Part shown: positions 47,703-56,605 of the stretch, in pieces
How positions within the stretch are numbered: position 1 is the stretch's first letter
How the letters are laid out: each line of letters opens with the position of its first letter
NCBI RefSeq assembly: GCF_016107685.1
Contig: NZ_JABASY010000001.1
Coordinates: 90,187 to 154,186 of the forward strand
Source: Brevibacterium yomogidense
Lineage (GTDB): Bacteria > Actinomycetota > Actinomycetes > Actinomycetales > Brevibacteriaceae
Length of the DNA: 64,000 nt
Direction of reading: 5' to 3'
The notes under the pieces: model-generated
Database searches by the model: none
Told to the model about the DNA's origin: nothing
What the model saw: only the letters and a program-made list of their open reading frames with translations
Translations under genes and position numbers: made by a program

Positions 47703-50700
47703 AGTCGGCCTCCCGCGCTCATGCCGTCCACGTCGAGCCGGTCCGTGCGGCCCAGGAGTTCGCGGATGCGGTCGTATTCCGCGGTGTCCACGTCGTCCGG
47801 GAGCTCCTCCGCGATCCGGTCCTCGTCCTCGACGAGCTGGATGTCGACCTCGGCCGCGAGGCTGCGGATGATGCCCACGATCAGGCCGATGACGATGAAG
47901 TAGACGCCCACGTCGAAGACGACGGACGACCCGAAGCTCACGTACCCCAGGACCGGCAGTTCGGTCGACACGTAGAACGACTGGAGCGCGGCATCGCCCC
48001 AGAGGAAGCCGCCGGCCGCTGTCCCCGCTGCCAGCAGCATGCCGATGCCCATGAGCAGACCCGACGGCAGGCGCACCGCTTCTGCGAACTCATAGCGTCC
48101 GCCCGCCAGGTAGCGGGTGATGAATGCGAGGCCGGCGACCAGTCCTGCCGCGAACCCGCCGCCGGGGTTGTTGTGGCCGGCGAAGAGGAGGTAGATGGAG
48201 AACACGAGGAACGCGTGGAACATCAGCCGCACGGCGACTTCCAGCACGATCGACCTGTTGTGGGGGGCCAGCGTGCGCCCCGCGAGCAGCCAGGCATTGC
48301 GCTTCTCCTCCGCCGTCGGCTCGTCCCACGCGAGATCCGCGTGCGCCGGCCCCTCCGGTGATCCGCTCATGTCGAGGCGGCGGGGACGCACCGTCTCCGT
48401 GACCGGGACGAAGCGGGCCCTGCCCCGCTTGGGGGCGCCCAGGGTCGAGATCCGCTCACCCTGGCCCGTGACGAACACGAGGCTCGCCACACCGATCGCG
48501 CACGCGATGACCACGGCGAGCTCGCCCATCGTGTCCCACGCACGGATGTCGACGAGCGTGACGTTGACGATGTTCAGGCCGTGTCCGCCCTCATAGGCGA
48601 GCCGGGGGAAGCTGTCGGAGATCGGCAGGTGCTGGCGCGCCCCCATCACCACGACGGCGAGCACCATCATGACGACGGCGAAGAGGATGGCGATGACAGT
48701 GCGCAGGGCGGGGGTCACCTTGCTGTCGCCCTTGCCGATCCGTGCCGGCAGACGCCGCAGCACGAACACGAAGACCACGATCGTGATCGTCTCGACGAGG
48801 ATCTGGGTGAGGGCGAGGTCGGGTGCGCCCTGGAGTGCGAAGAAGACGACCATCGCATAGCCGGTGAGCCCGGAGACGACGACTGCGGCGAAGCGCTTCG
48901 TCATGCGGGTCACCATGATCGCCGCCATCACCATGATGGTCGCCGGGAAGACCTGCACGACGCTGTCCGCCCAGACGAGGTCCTCCGGCCACACGTCATT
49001 CATGAGCAGTGTGATGCCGAGAGCCCCGATCGCGAAGACGTAGATCACGCCCTGGTAGAACGGCATCGAACCGCGCTGTGTGCGGGCCGTGACGAAAGCG
49101 GCGAGCCGCTCCAGTCCGATGATCGTGTCGCGGTAGGCGCGGTGGAAGTCGATCCCGTTCGGCAGCGCCGACTGGAAGTGACCCACCTGCCGACGGAAGG
49201 CGAACATCGTGATCCCCGCCGCGATCGTGAGCACCGACAGGAGCAGTGCCGGTTCGAATCCGTGCCAGAGGGCGACGTGGAACGGCACCGCCGGATCCGC
49301 ACCGGGGTCGACGGCCAGCGGAGCCGTCCAGCTGGTCGCGATCCGGTCGATGACACCTGCGGCGAACGCCCCGGCGATCGTCATGAGGGTGAGCACTGCC
49401 GGGGCCGCGGTGAAGAGCGGGCCGTCCGGCGCTGACCGGACCGTCGGCTCCACTCCCGGCTTGGAGGCGAACGCTCCCCAGACGAAGCGTGCGGAGTAGG
49501 CGACGGTGAGCACTGAGCCCAGGAACGCGCCGATGAGGGCGAGGAACGCGAGTTTCGTCCCGTGGTCCATGAGCGTGCCGTAGACCGCTTCCTTCGCGAC
49601 GAAGCCCAGCGTGGGAGGGAGTCCTGCCATCGACGCGGCGGACACCGTGCCGAACACGGCGATGAGCGGGTAGGCGCGGCCGTAGCCGGAGAGCTTCCGC
49701 AGGTCACGGGTGCCGACCCGGTGGTCGATGATCCCCACGGTGAGGAAGAGCGTCGCCTTGAACATCGAGTGCCCCAGCAGCAGTGCGATCGCCGCTGTCG
49801 TGATGTCACGATGGCCGAACGACGCCATCATCGTCATGAAGCCCAGCTGGGACACGGTGCCGTAGGCGAGGATGAGCTTGAGGTCCGTCTCCTTGAGGGC
49901 CTGCCAGCCGCCCAGCAGCATCGTGAGGAGGCCGACCGCCACGAGGCCCTCGCGCCAGTACGGCATGTCCGCGAATCCGGGGGCAAGCCGGAGGATGAGG
50001 TAGATGCCGGCCTTGACCATCGCCGCTGCGTGGAGGTAGGCGCTCACGGGGGTCGGCGCCGCCATGGCCCCCGGCAGCCAGAAGTGGAACGGGATGAGGG
50101 CGGACTTCGACACTGCGCCGATGAGGATGAGGACGATCGCCGCCACGGTGAGCGGGTTGCCGTCGAACCCTGCCGCGACGATCTCCGTGATGCGTCCGGT
50201 GCCGTAGTGGACGCCCAGGAGGATCATCCCGACGAACATCGCCAGGCCGCCGAAGGTCGTCACGATGAGTGCCTGGAGCGCGGCGCGGCGCGCCTGCTGC
50301 CGGGCCGCGTACTGACCGATCAGCAGGTAGGAGAACACGGTCGTGCCCTCCCAGAAGATGAAGAGGGTCAGGAGCTCGTCCGCGACGACGAGGCCGTACA
50401 TCATGGCGACGAACGCCATGAGCACACCCGCGAACCGACCCAGACGCACCTCGTCGGCGTCGAAGTAGCGGCTGCAGTAGATGAACACGAGGCCGCCCAC
50501 GCCCGTCACCAGCAGCGACAGGATCCATGACAGCGCGTCCATGCGCAGCACGATCGACAGCGAGAGCTGAGGCATCCAGCCGAGCACTTCCACGACGGGC
50601 TCCGGTGCGTCGGAGAAGATCGTCGGGATGAGGGTGAGCGAATACACGAGCCCCGCGAACGGGACCAGGGCCAGGGCGACGAACGCGGTGCGGCCCAACG

Positions 50701-50761
50701 TCCGGGACATGAGGGGTGCGAAGACTGCTGCGAGGAACAGAGCTCCCAGCAGCACACCCAT
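47699..50761 (-). CDS. mnhA: Na+/H+ antiporter Mrp subunit A with fused subunit B
   Basis: A 1020-residue fusion. Residues 1 to about 600 are NuoL-like (FIFWEGTTVFSYLLIGQYAARQQARRAAL, SKSALIPFHFWLPGAMAAPTPVSAYLHAAAMVKAGIYLI, AYGTVSQLGFMTMMASFGHRD), then the DUF4040 and MrpA C-terminal regions (about 600-800). From about 850 comes the MnhB domain (HAFLVFSIYLLFAGHNNPGGGFAAGLVAGLAFI). It is the first gene of the unit; GAGGGGTGA precedes the ATG. With C-G it makes a full Mrp antiporter for Na+/K+ and pH homeostasis. Confidence 0.95.
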   Translation of the reverse strand: MGVLLGALFLAAVFAPLMSRTLGRTAFVALALVPFAGLVYSLTLIPTIFSDAPEPVVEVLGWMPQLSLSIVLRMDALSWILSLLVTGVGGLVFIYCSRYFDADEVRLGRFAGVLMAFVAMMYGLVVADELLTLFIFWEGTTVFSYLLIGQYAARQQARRAALQALIVTTFGGLAMFVGMILLGVHYGTGRITEIVAAGFDGNPLTVAAIVLILIGAVSKSALIPFHFWLPGAMAAPTPVSAYLHAAAMVKAGIYLILRLAPGFADMPYWREGLVAVGLLTMLLGGWQALKETDLKLILAYGTVSQLGFMTMMASFGHRDITTAAIALLLGHSMFKATLFLTVGIIDHRVGTRDLRKLSGYGRAYPLIAVFGTVSAASMAGLPPTLGFVAKEAVYGTLMDHGTKLAFLALIGAFLGSVLTVAYSARFVWGAFASKPGVEPTVRSAPDGPLFTAAPAVLTLMTIAGAFAAGVIDRIATSWTAPLAVDPGADPAVPFHVALWHGFEPALLLSVLTIAAGITMFAFRRQVGHFQSALPNGIDFHRAYRDTIIGLERLAAFVTARTQRGSMPFYQGVIYVFAIGALGITLLMNDVWPEDLVWADSVVQVFPATIMVMAAIMVTRMTKRFAAVVVSGLTGYAMVVFFALQGAPDLALTQILVETITIVVFVFVLRRLPARIGKGDSKVTPALRTVIAILFAVVMMVLAVVVMGARQHLPISDSFPRLAYEGGHGLNIVNVTLVDIRAWDTMGELAVVIACAIGVASLVFVTGQGERISTLGAPKRGRARFVPVTETVRPRRLDMSGSPEGPAHADLAWDEPTAEEKRNAWLLAGRTLAPHNRSIVLEVAVRLMFHAFLVFSIYLLFAGHNNPGGGFAAGLVAGLAFITRYLAGGRYEFAEAVRLPSGLLMGIGMLLAAGTAAGGFLWGDAALQSFYVSTELPVLGYVSFGSSVVFDVGVYFIVIGLIVGIIRSLAAEVDIQLVEDEDRIAEELPDDVDTAEYDRIRELLGRTDRLDVDGMSAGGRL

Positions 50762-50932
50762 CGGCTCACCCCTCGTCGCTCATCCGTCGTCCGCGCTCGA
50801 CGATTCTCCCACAGGGGAGGGAAGCCGACCGAATCCCCGTCTCACATTCTGGTAGTCGGCTTGCGATCCATTCAGGAGTGGAGGACTATGCCCCGCCTCC
50901 CCATGACGCTCGTCACAGGCGCGGGGGCCGCG

Positions 50933-51898
50933 TCAGTCGCGCAGCTGCTGGGCGGATACGAGGAAGCCGCTCTCGTCGACCCCCGCGCCGCCGCTCGCGG
51001 TCATGATCTCCGCCGCGCACTGCTCGAGCACGCGGATCGCCTGGGGGCGGATGACGCGCAGCTCGTCGTCGACGTCGGGGAACCGTCCGATGTTGTCCGT
51101 GTCGACCCAGCGCAGCGAATAGGCGATCTGGGGACCCGACACGTGTTCGGCGAGCGTCGTGGGGAGGTACTCGTCCAACTCCACGCGGATCTCGATGAAC
51201 CCCGCGCGGGGGCCCAGCTGGTCCGTGAGGGGGACCTCGACGGCGTAGCCGTCGAGCTCGTCGGGCACATCGGGGCCCGCGAGCGCTCGTCCCCGCTCCG
51301 CCTCCTCCGGCTTCGGGGGGCGCGGCCACCGCACCTGCGGGGCGACGCGGGCGACGTGGGCGAGCAGTCTTTCCGGCGGCAGCCAGTTGGCGGAGTAGAT
51401 GAAGAGGTTCGGAGTGACTTCCGTGTCCGGCCTCAGCAGTCTGAGGCCCCGCCCGGGCTCGTCCGCGAGCCGGACGACGAGCCGGAGCCTGCGGGCGATC
51501 GCGACGACCTCGTCGAGCACGCGCCCCTCCTCCCGGCAGGGCAGGCCCTCCGGGAACGCCGCGATGAGCCCGTCGATGTCCGGCAGCCACTCCGGCGGCG
51601 GCACCGGTTCCCGGTCGCGCGGGCATTCGAGAGCGAAGACGGCCGTGACATCGGTCGGGAACTGGAGCGCGTCGGCCATCGCGGCGTCGACTGCGAACGG
51701 GCCCACAAGCTGAGAGTGCCGCGACAGGCGATAGGCCCGCGCGCCGCCTTCGCCCGGGATGAGGTCTCCGACGGGCAGCTGGGGACGGAGGTTCCGCAGG
51801 AGGCTCACGACGTCGAACGGCTCGAGGTCGGGGTCCAGCAGGAGCAGGTGGGAACCGGCGAAGGCCGCGGTCCGGGGGTCGACACTCACCGGGATCAC
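50933..51898 (-). CDS. Conserved hypothetical protein coupled to dcd
   Basis: A 321-residue soluble protein I do not recognise. It has no signal peptide or membrane segment. Visible features are an N-terminal block ([26 protein letters not shown]), a [13 protein letters not shown] segment, and a C-terminal half with [32 protein letters not shown]. Its start overlaps the dcd stop by four bases, so the two are cotranslated. The pairing suggests a housekeeping role, but nothing in the sequence defines it. Confidence 0.7.
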   Translation of the reverse strand: MIPVSVDPRTAAFAGSHLLLLDPDLEPFDVVSLLRNLRPQLPVGDLIPGEGGARAYRLSRHSQLVGPFAVDAAMADALQFPTDVTAVFALECPRDREPVPPPEWLPDIDGLIAAFPEGLPCREEGRVLDEVVAIARRLRLVVRLADEPGRGLRLLRPDTEVTPNLFIYSANWLPPERLLAHVARVAPQVRWPRPPKPEEAERGRALAGPDVPDELDGYAVEVPLTDQLGPRAGFIEIRVELDEYLPTTLAEHVSGPQIAYSLRWVDTDNIGRFPDVDDELRVIRPQAIRVLEQCAAEIMTASGGAGVDESGFLVSAQQLRD

Positions 51899-52494
51899 GC
51901 CTCGGCGGAGGGGGTGAACGCGGAGGACACGTAGAAGTCGCGGTGGGCGCGCGAGGCGGTGGGGCCCCGCTGTCCCTGGTAGCGGTTGAGGTTCCCGTCA
52001 GCGCCGTACGGCGAATCCGACGCCGACGACATGCGGAAGAAGCACAGCTGGCCGATCTTCATACCGGGCCACAGCGTGATGGGAAGCGTCGCCACGTTCG
52101 ACAGCTCCAGTGTCACGTGTCCGGAGAAGCCGGGGTCGATGAAGCCGGCCGTGGAGTGCGTGAGGAGGCCCAGGCGCCCCAGCGACGACTTGCCCTCCAG
52201 CCGCGCGGCGACGTCGTCCGGGAGCGTGACCAGCTCGAGCGTCGACGCGAGGACGAATTCGCCCGGATGGAGCACGAACGGCTCCGACGGGTCGACCTCG
52301 ACGAGCCGCGTCAGGTCCGGCTGATCCGTCGCCGGGTCGATCACGGAGTACTTGTGGTTGTCGAACAGGCGGTAGTAGCGGTCCAGGCAGACGTCGATGC
52401 TCGCGGGCTGGATGAGCGACGGGTCGAACGGGTCCAGTCGCACGCGTCCGGCAGCGATCTCTGCCCTGATGTCACGATCGGAAAGGAGGCTCAC
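51895..52494 (-). CDS. dcd: dCTP deaminase
   Basis: A 199-residue trimeric nucleotide deaminase: [16 protein letters not shown] at the start, [26 protein letters not shown], and [21 protein letters not shown] with the catalytic Glu, then [12 protein letters not shown]. It makes dUTP from dCTP; some actinobacterial members also hydrolyse dUTP, which cannot be decided here. The GTG at 52494 is used: TACATT ends six bases upstream, and the frame beyond encodes nothing conserved. Length is typical. Confidence 0.93.
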   Translation of the reverse strand: MSLLSDRDIRAEIAAGRVRLDPFDPSLIQPASIDVCLDRYYRLFDNHKYSVIDPATDQPDLTRLVEVDPSEPFVLHPGEFVLASTLELVTLPDDVAARLEGKSSLGRLGLLTHSTAGFIDPGFSGHVTLELSNVATLPITLWPGMKIGQLCFFRMSSASDSPYGADGNLNRYQGQRGPTASRAHRDFYVSSAFTPSAEA

Positions 52495-52500
52495 CCGGCC

Positions 52501-52506
52501 AATGTA
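52501..52506 (-). promoter_or_regulatory. Putative -10 (TACATT) of leaderless dcd
   Basis: TACATT on the minus strand ends six bases before the dcd GTG at 52494, with no Shine-Dalgarno sequence. Confidence 0.5.
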
Positions 52507-52717
52507 CCGCGCACGCGGACGACACGCCCCCTCCGTCACGAACTGCATTCCATTCGCACCGGACGCGCGCGGAACCTCGTCACGAGAGCCGCATATGCTA
52601 TACAGTGGCTGGTTGAGTACGCCCGCGCACGTTGGTGCCTTCCCCTTTCAGCCAGAGGGTGCCGGGAGGATTTGCCGACTGCGCGGTCGTGTGCCACACC
52701 GACCGAAAGGCAACACT

Positions 52718-54259
52718 GTGAAGACTTCGAAAAGTCTTGTTCTTGCCCCCGCAGTAGCCGCCGCGGTTTCCGGCCTCATCGCCGTTCCCGCTTTCGCTTC
52801 CACTGCATCCGCTCCGTCGGAGAGCTCTGACTCGATCGAGCTGCCCGACCAGATCCCCACCGGCGGTCCCGCGACGGTGCATCCGTCCGCATCGCCCGAC
52901 AGCTCCAGCAGGTCCGCCGAAGAGGCCGACCCTGAAGCGATCATCGACGCCGACCAGGTGTCGCAGAAGGACATCGCCGACAAGAACGTCGGCATCCGCT
53001 TCTCCGGCACAGGCTTCACCGAGGAAGGCAAGGCGACGGTCACCGTCGTCGGCACCGACGGCACGGAGTACACCCCCGACTCCGAACTCACCGTGACCGA
53101 GGACGGCGAGGTGAACGGCCGCTACTTCTTCACGACGACGAAGAACGCGAAGGTGCCGGTCGGGAGCTACGACCTCTACCTCACGGACCTCGAGACCGAG
53201 ACGAAGACGGACACCGTCGAGTTCGAGGTCGTCGAGAAGGTCGACGAGACGGCACCGCCGACGGAGACCGCGGACCCGACGGAGTCGGCTGACCCGACCG
53301 AGACCGCCGAAGCGACTGAGACCGCGGAAGCGACCGCGACGGCTGATCCGACCGAGTCCGCAGACCCGACGGCGACGGCATCCCCCACGGAGACCGCAGA
53401 CCCGACCGAGACGGCCGACCCGTCCGAGTCGGCCTCGCCTGAGCCCACCAAGACCGCGGAGCCCACCAAGACGGCAGAGCCGACGAAGACGGCTGAACCG
53501 GCACCGACCCAGACGCGGGACCCGCGGAAGAGCCCGGATCCGACTGCAACGGCCTCCCCCACGGAGACCGCAGACCCGACCGAGACGGCAGAGCCCACGG
53601 AGACGGCGACGCCCGATCCGACGGCGACCGCCACGGGGGATCCGGACGAGGTCTTCGAGCCGGAGATCGCGATCGATCCGACCGAGGTCACCTCTGACGA
53701 GTTCTCGGCACGCGACGGTGGCGTGACGATCACGCTCACGGACGCGAAGCCCGGTTCCGAGGTCACGCTCGCCGTGTCCCACAACCAGGGCAAGGTCTCC
53801 CGGTTCGAGACCTCGAAATCCGCGAACGACGAGGGCAGCGCGGTCTTCCAGCTGCACCCCGACGGCAAGGCCGTGCTGGGCGACTACACCGTCGCCGTGT
53901 CCGGCGACGGGTTCGACGACCTCGGCGGCGAATTCACCGTGGTGACGAACGGGACCGAGGTCGAACGCGACGACGATGACTCTCAGGGCGGCGCGGACGA
54001 CTCGGACGACGGCGACAAGGGTTCAGGAGACGACGGCTCCGGTGACGGCGGTTCGGACGGCAGCGGTTCCGGCGACGCCGGGAACGGTCGCTCGGGCGGC
54101 TCGTCCGACGGATCCCGCTCCGGCAGTGCAGCTGATCTCCCGCGGACGGGCACCGAACTGACCGGCCTCGCGCTGGGCGCCGGTCTGCTCGTCGTCGGAG
54201 GCGCGGCAGTCGTCATCACCCGCCGTCGCGCCGCACAGGCCGACCCCGCGGAGTACTGA
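52718..54259 (+). CDS. LPxTG-anchored surface protein with Thr/Glu/Asp/Pro repeats
   Basis: A 513-residue wall protein. It has a signal peptide (about 1-28, ending PAFAS), a first Ig-like domain (about 78-172; VGIRFSGTGFTEEGKATVTVVG), a repeat stalk of ETADPTE/PTKTAE units (about 178-310), a second Ig-like domain (about 320-415; VTITLTDAKPGSEVTLAVSHNQGKV), an Asp/Gly/Ser-rich stretch and a sorting signal (LPRTG at about 474-478, helix, Arg tail). GTG start with GAAAGG eight bases upstream. The stalk lifts domains off the wall; no enzyme domain was seen. The next gene starts 4 bases after its stop, so the two probably form an operon. Confidence 0.87.
   Translation: MKTSKSLVLAPAVAAAVSGLIAVPAFASTASAPSESSDSIELPDQIPTGGPATVHPSASPDSSSRSAEEADPEAIIDADQVSQKDIADKNVGIRFSGTGFTEEGKATVTVVGTDGTEYTPDSELTVTEDGEVNGRYFFTTTKNAKVPVGSYDLYLTDLETETKTDTVEFEVVEKVDETAPPTETADPTESADPTETAEATETAEATATADPTESADPTATASPTETADPTETADPSESASPEPTKTAEPTKTAEPTKTAEPAPTQTRDPRKSPDPTATASPTETADPTETAEPTETATPDPTATATGDPDEVFEPEIAIDPTEVTSDEFSARDGGVTITLTDAKPGSEVTLAVSHNQGKVSRFETSKSANDEGSAVFQLHPDGKAVLGDYTVAVSGDGFDDLGGEFTVVTNGTEVERDDDDSQGGADDSDDGDKGSGDDGSGDGGSDGSGSGDAGNGRSGGSSDGSRSGSAADLPRTGTELTGLALGAGLLVVGGAAVVITRRRAAQADPAEY
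53240..53640 (+). repeat. Coding tandem repeats (12-15 bp units) of the LPxTG stalk
   Basis: Degenerate units encoding Glu-Thr-Ala-Asp-Pro-Thr and Pro-Thr-Lys-Thr-Ala-Glu. A longer block (CCCACGGAGACCGCAGACCC) occurs near-identically at about 53394 and 53568, indicating segmental duplication. Confidence 0.8.
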
Positions 54260-54263
54260 CCCC

Positions 54264-55490
54264 ATGGCCAGTGGCGGGGAGCCCTCGCGCCGCACTTCGT
54301 CCGTCATGGACCTGAGCGGCCTGCGGCTCTCCGGTGAACCGCTGACCACCGCACCGCTGCACGGCGGTGACGACCTCGTGCTCATGGGGCGTGAGGAGGA
54401 CGTCACCGCCGTGCAGCGTGCTGTGGCGGAGCTCCCGGGAGCCCGCGCGGTCCCGGCCCCGCCGGGACCGGATCGGAGTCCTCAGGATGCGCGGAGACCT
54501 CGCGACTCGTGGGGGCCTCGGCGCCTGTGGGGGTCTCGGGACCGGCTGGGGCGCTGGCTCCGGGACCACACGGGGGTCGCGGATCCCGCGCAGCAGCAGA
54601 AGGCCCTCACACGTGTGGGGCTCGCCTCCGATGTGGGCCCGCGCACCCGTCTCGCAGAGCTCGACGCCGCAGCGCGGGTGAGGGCGCGCATCGCAGCGAT
54701 CGTGCTCGTGGGCGAGAACGTGCCGGACGTGTCGCACGTCGTCCTCGACTCGCCGCTGGCGGGTGTGCCAGGCCATCAGCGCTCCGGGCTGCGCGCCACA
54801 CTCGTCCGCGAACTGCGGGCCCACGGCCTGGGCGCCGTCCTGTCGACCGATTCGCCGGTCGACGCGCTGGTACTGGGTGCGCGGACGATCGAACTGGACG
54901 CGGAGCAGGTCGCGCAGGAGGGCGACCCGACCACGATCCTCGGAAAGCCTCGCGGCGGCCTCACCGCCTCGCTGTCCGGTGCCAACGTCATGTCGGGGCT
55001 GGCCCGCCGCGGGTGGCTGAGCATCGGCCACTCCCAGGTGAGGCGGCGCACCGACCTCGACGGCAAGGTGTACCTCGCGATCCCCACGGACGCGGTGATG
55101 CTGTCCGTCGACGAATTCGACCCCGCGTTCCGCGGCGAGTTCGTCTTCGAGGTGATCGTCATCGGCATCCGCGACGACGGCAGCGTCCTGCAGGTGCGCC
55201 TCTCCCCCGTGGACAACGAGGCGGGCCTCCCCCTCGTCGTCGACGTCCTCGACGCCTCTCCCCGCCGCGCCTGGACCGCGATCACCCCTGAACTGGGCGG
55301 CGAGGACTCATCGGGTGGAGGGGACACACCGGGTGGTGGCGATCCCGCGGCCTCTCCGGGGTCGTGGGCGCTCCTCCAGCCGGGGCTGGGTGACGTTCTG
55401 GAGACCCAGCTGGGACGGATCAGGATGGGTTCGAGGCTCTGGGCGGAGGTGGACACCCGCCGGATCCACGTATGGTCGGTCGAAGTGTGA
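54264..55490 (+). CDS. Degenerate full-length ABC ATPase (ModC/TOBE type), probable pseudo-ATPase
   Basis: A 408-residue protein that follows the ModC layout from end to end but without the catalytic motifs. At the Walker A position (41-48) the sequence is MGREEDVT instead of GxxGxGKT. The signature position (131-138) reads AELDAAAR instead of LSGGQ. Walker B (159-168) reads VVLDSPLAGV, with Asp kept and the catalytic Glu replaced by Ser. The H-loop (194-202) reads STDSPVDAL instead of THDPxEAL. Downstream helix and linker (RTIELDAEQVAQEGDPTTIL) and a C-terminal TOBE-like domain (270-408, ending WAEVDTRRIHVWSVEV) align well with transporter ATPases. No stop or frameshift interrupts it. ATP hydrolysis is unlikely; a structural or regulatory role is inferred. 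Confidence 0.65.
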   Translation: MASGGEPSRRTSSVMDLSGLRLSGEPLTTAPLHGGDDLVLMGREEDVTAVQRAVAELPGARAVPAPPGPDRSPQDARRPRDSWGPRRLWGSRDRLGRWLRDHTGVADPAQQQKALTRVGLASDVGPRTRLAELDAAARVRARIAAIVLVGENVPDVSHVVLDSPLAGVPGHQRSGLRATLVRELRAHGLGAVLSTDSPVDALVLGARTIELDAEQVAQEGDPTTILGKPRGGLTASLSGANVMSGLARRGWLSIGHSQVRRRTDLDGKVYLAIPTDAVMLSVDEFDPAFRGEFVFEVIVIGIRDDGSVLQVRLSPVDNEAGLPLVVDVLDASPRRAWTAITPELGGEDSSGGGDTPGGGDPAASPGSWALLQPGLGDVLETQLGRIRMGSRLWAEVDTRRIHVWSVEV

Positions 55491-56587
55491 CCGACACGAG
55501 GGGATCCGCGGGTGTGAAAGAACACGGAGGGCCGAATCGGGCCCGGCAGCTGGCGATCGCCGGCCTGCTGGTCGTCGTGCTCACCGTCGCGAGTGTGCCC
55601 GTGCTCGGGATGGTCGCGTACGGTCCCGCCCAGACGGTGAGCGCGTACTTCGACGCCCTGGACCGTCGCGACGCGGAAGCGGCCGTCGGCAGGCTTCTCA
55701 CCGGCGAGATCACCGACGGCTGGGCACTCACCGATGAAGCGCTCGACGGGGCTCCGTCGCTGCCCACCCGCGTGTCCGTCACGCATGCGGAGACCGACGG
55801 CGACCGCGCGACCGCCACGGTGGAGTACGACCTCGACGGCACGACCCGCACACAGGACTTCTCCCTCGTCCGCACCCCCGGCACCTGGGGCCTGTTCCCC
55901 GTGTGGCTCATCGATCCGGGGACGCTGCCCCGCATGGACCTCGTCGTGGACGGCGCGTCGACGGTCCGCATCAACAGCGCGGACGTCCCCGCTCCGCGCG
56001 ACGGCCTTCCGGTCCTCTACCCCGTCGAGTACAGCGTGGGGTTCGCCGAACACTACTTCCGCTCCGGTGTGCAGAACACCGTGGTCGACGGGTCCGCGCC
56101 CGAGGTCGAGGTGCGGTTGGCAGCGGAGCCCACCGAAGACCTCCGCGACGAGGTCGACGACCTGGTGCGTGCGCACCTGGACGGGTGCGCCACCGCGACG
56201 ACCCTCATGCCGGCGGGTTGCACGTTCGGCTTTGACTCCGTGAACCAGATCCTGGGCGACGTCTCATGGGAGATCGTCGAATACCCGGAGGTGCGCCTGT
56301 CGACGGAGCGGCGCCGTCTCGTCACCGCGCCCACGGAAGGCGTCGCCCGGGTGTCGGGCCGCTACCGCGACATCGTCACCGCGACGGAATCGGACTTCGA
56401 CGAACCCATCACCTTCACGTTCACCGCGGTGGTGTCCGTCGTCGATGGCGAACCGCGCGTCGAACCGCTCGAGGCGGGGCTTGCGAGCGGCGACGGGCTG
56501 GGGTCGGACTCCGACGAGGAGCCCGACGACCAGCCGGTCGACGACGAAGGACCCGTCGACGACGCGCCCGTGGCCGACGGGCCGTAG
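55487..56587 (+). CDS. Membrane-anchored protein with large external domain, hypothetical
   Basis: A 366-residue protein with one N-terminal transmembrane helix (LAIAGLLVVVLTVASVPVLGMVAYG) and a large outer region beginning VSAYFDALDRRDAEAAVGRLLTG, which resembles NTF2-like or DUF4878-type domains, followed by a beta-rich region and an acidic Pro-rich tail. The GTG at 55487 overlaps the stop of the previous gene (GTGA); a GTG at 55514 preceded by GAGGGGA is an alternative. It is the third gene of the surface-protein/pseudo-ATPase unit. It is not a permease, so it does not complete an ABC transporter. Confidence 0.68.
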   Translation: MTDTRGSAGVKEHGGPNRARQLAIAGLLVVVLTVASVPVLGMVAYGPAQTVSAYFDALDRRDAEAAVGRLLTGEITDGWALTDEALDGAPSLPTRVSVTHAETDGDRATATVEYDLDGTTRTQDFSLVRTPGTWGLFPVWLIDPGTLPRMDLVVDGASTVRINSADVPAPRDGLPVLYPVEYSVGFAEHYFRSGVQNTVVDGSAPEVEVRLAAEPTEDLRDEVDDLVRAHLDGCATATTLMPAGCTFGFDSVNQILGDVSWEIVEYPEVRLSTERRRLVTAPTEGVARVSGRYRDIVTATESDFDEPITFTFTAVVSVVDGEPRVEPLEAGLASGDGLGSDSDEEPDDQPVDDEGPVDDAPVADGP

Positions 56588-56605
56588 GCGGTCACACTGC
56601 GCGGT

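Noticed and set aside
52600-52717. Possible riboswitch or tRNA between dcd and the LPxTG gene
   Set aside because: I looked for tRNA arms (dcd is often near tRNA-Gly) and cobalamin-type motifs; none could be matched.
54264-55490. Calling this gene an active molybdate transporter ATPase (ModC)
   Set aside because: Layout fits, but all catalytic motifs are replaced and no permease or molybdate-binding protein is adjacent.
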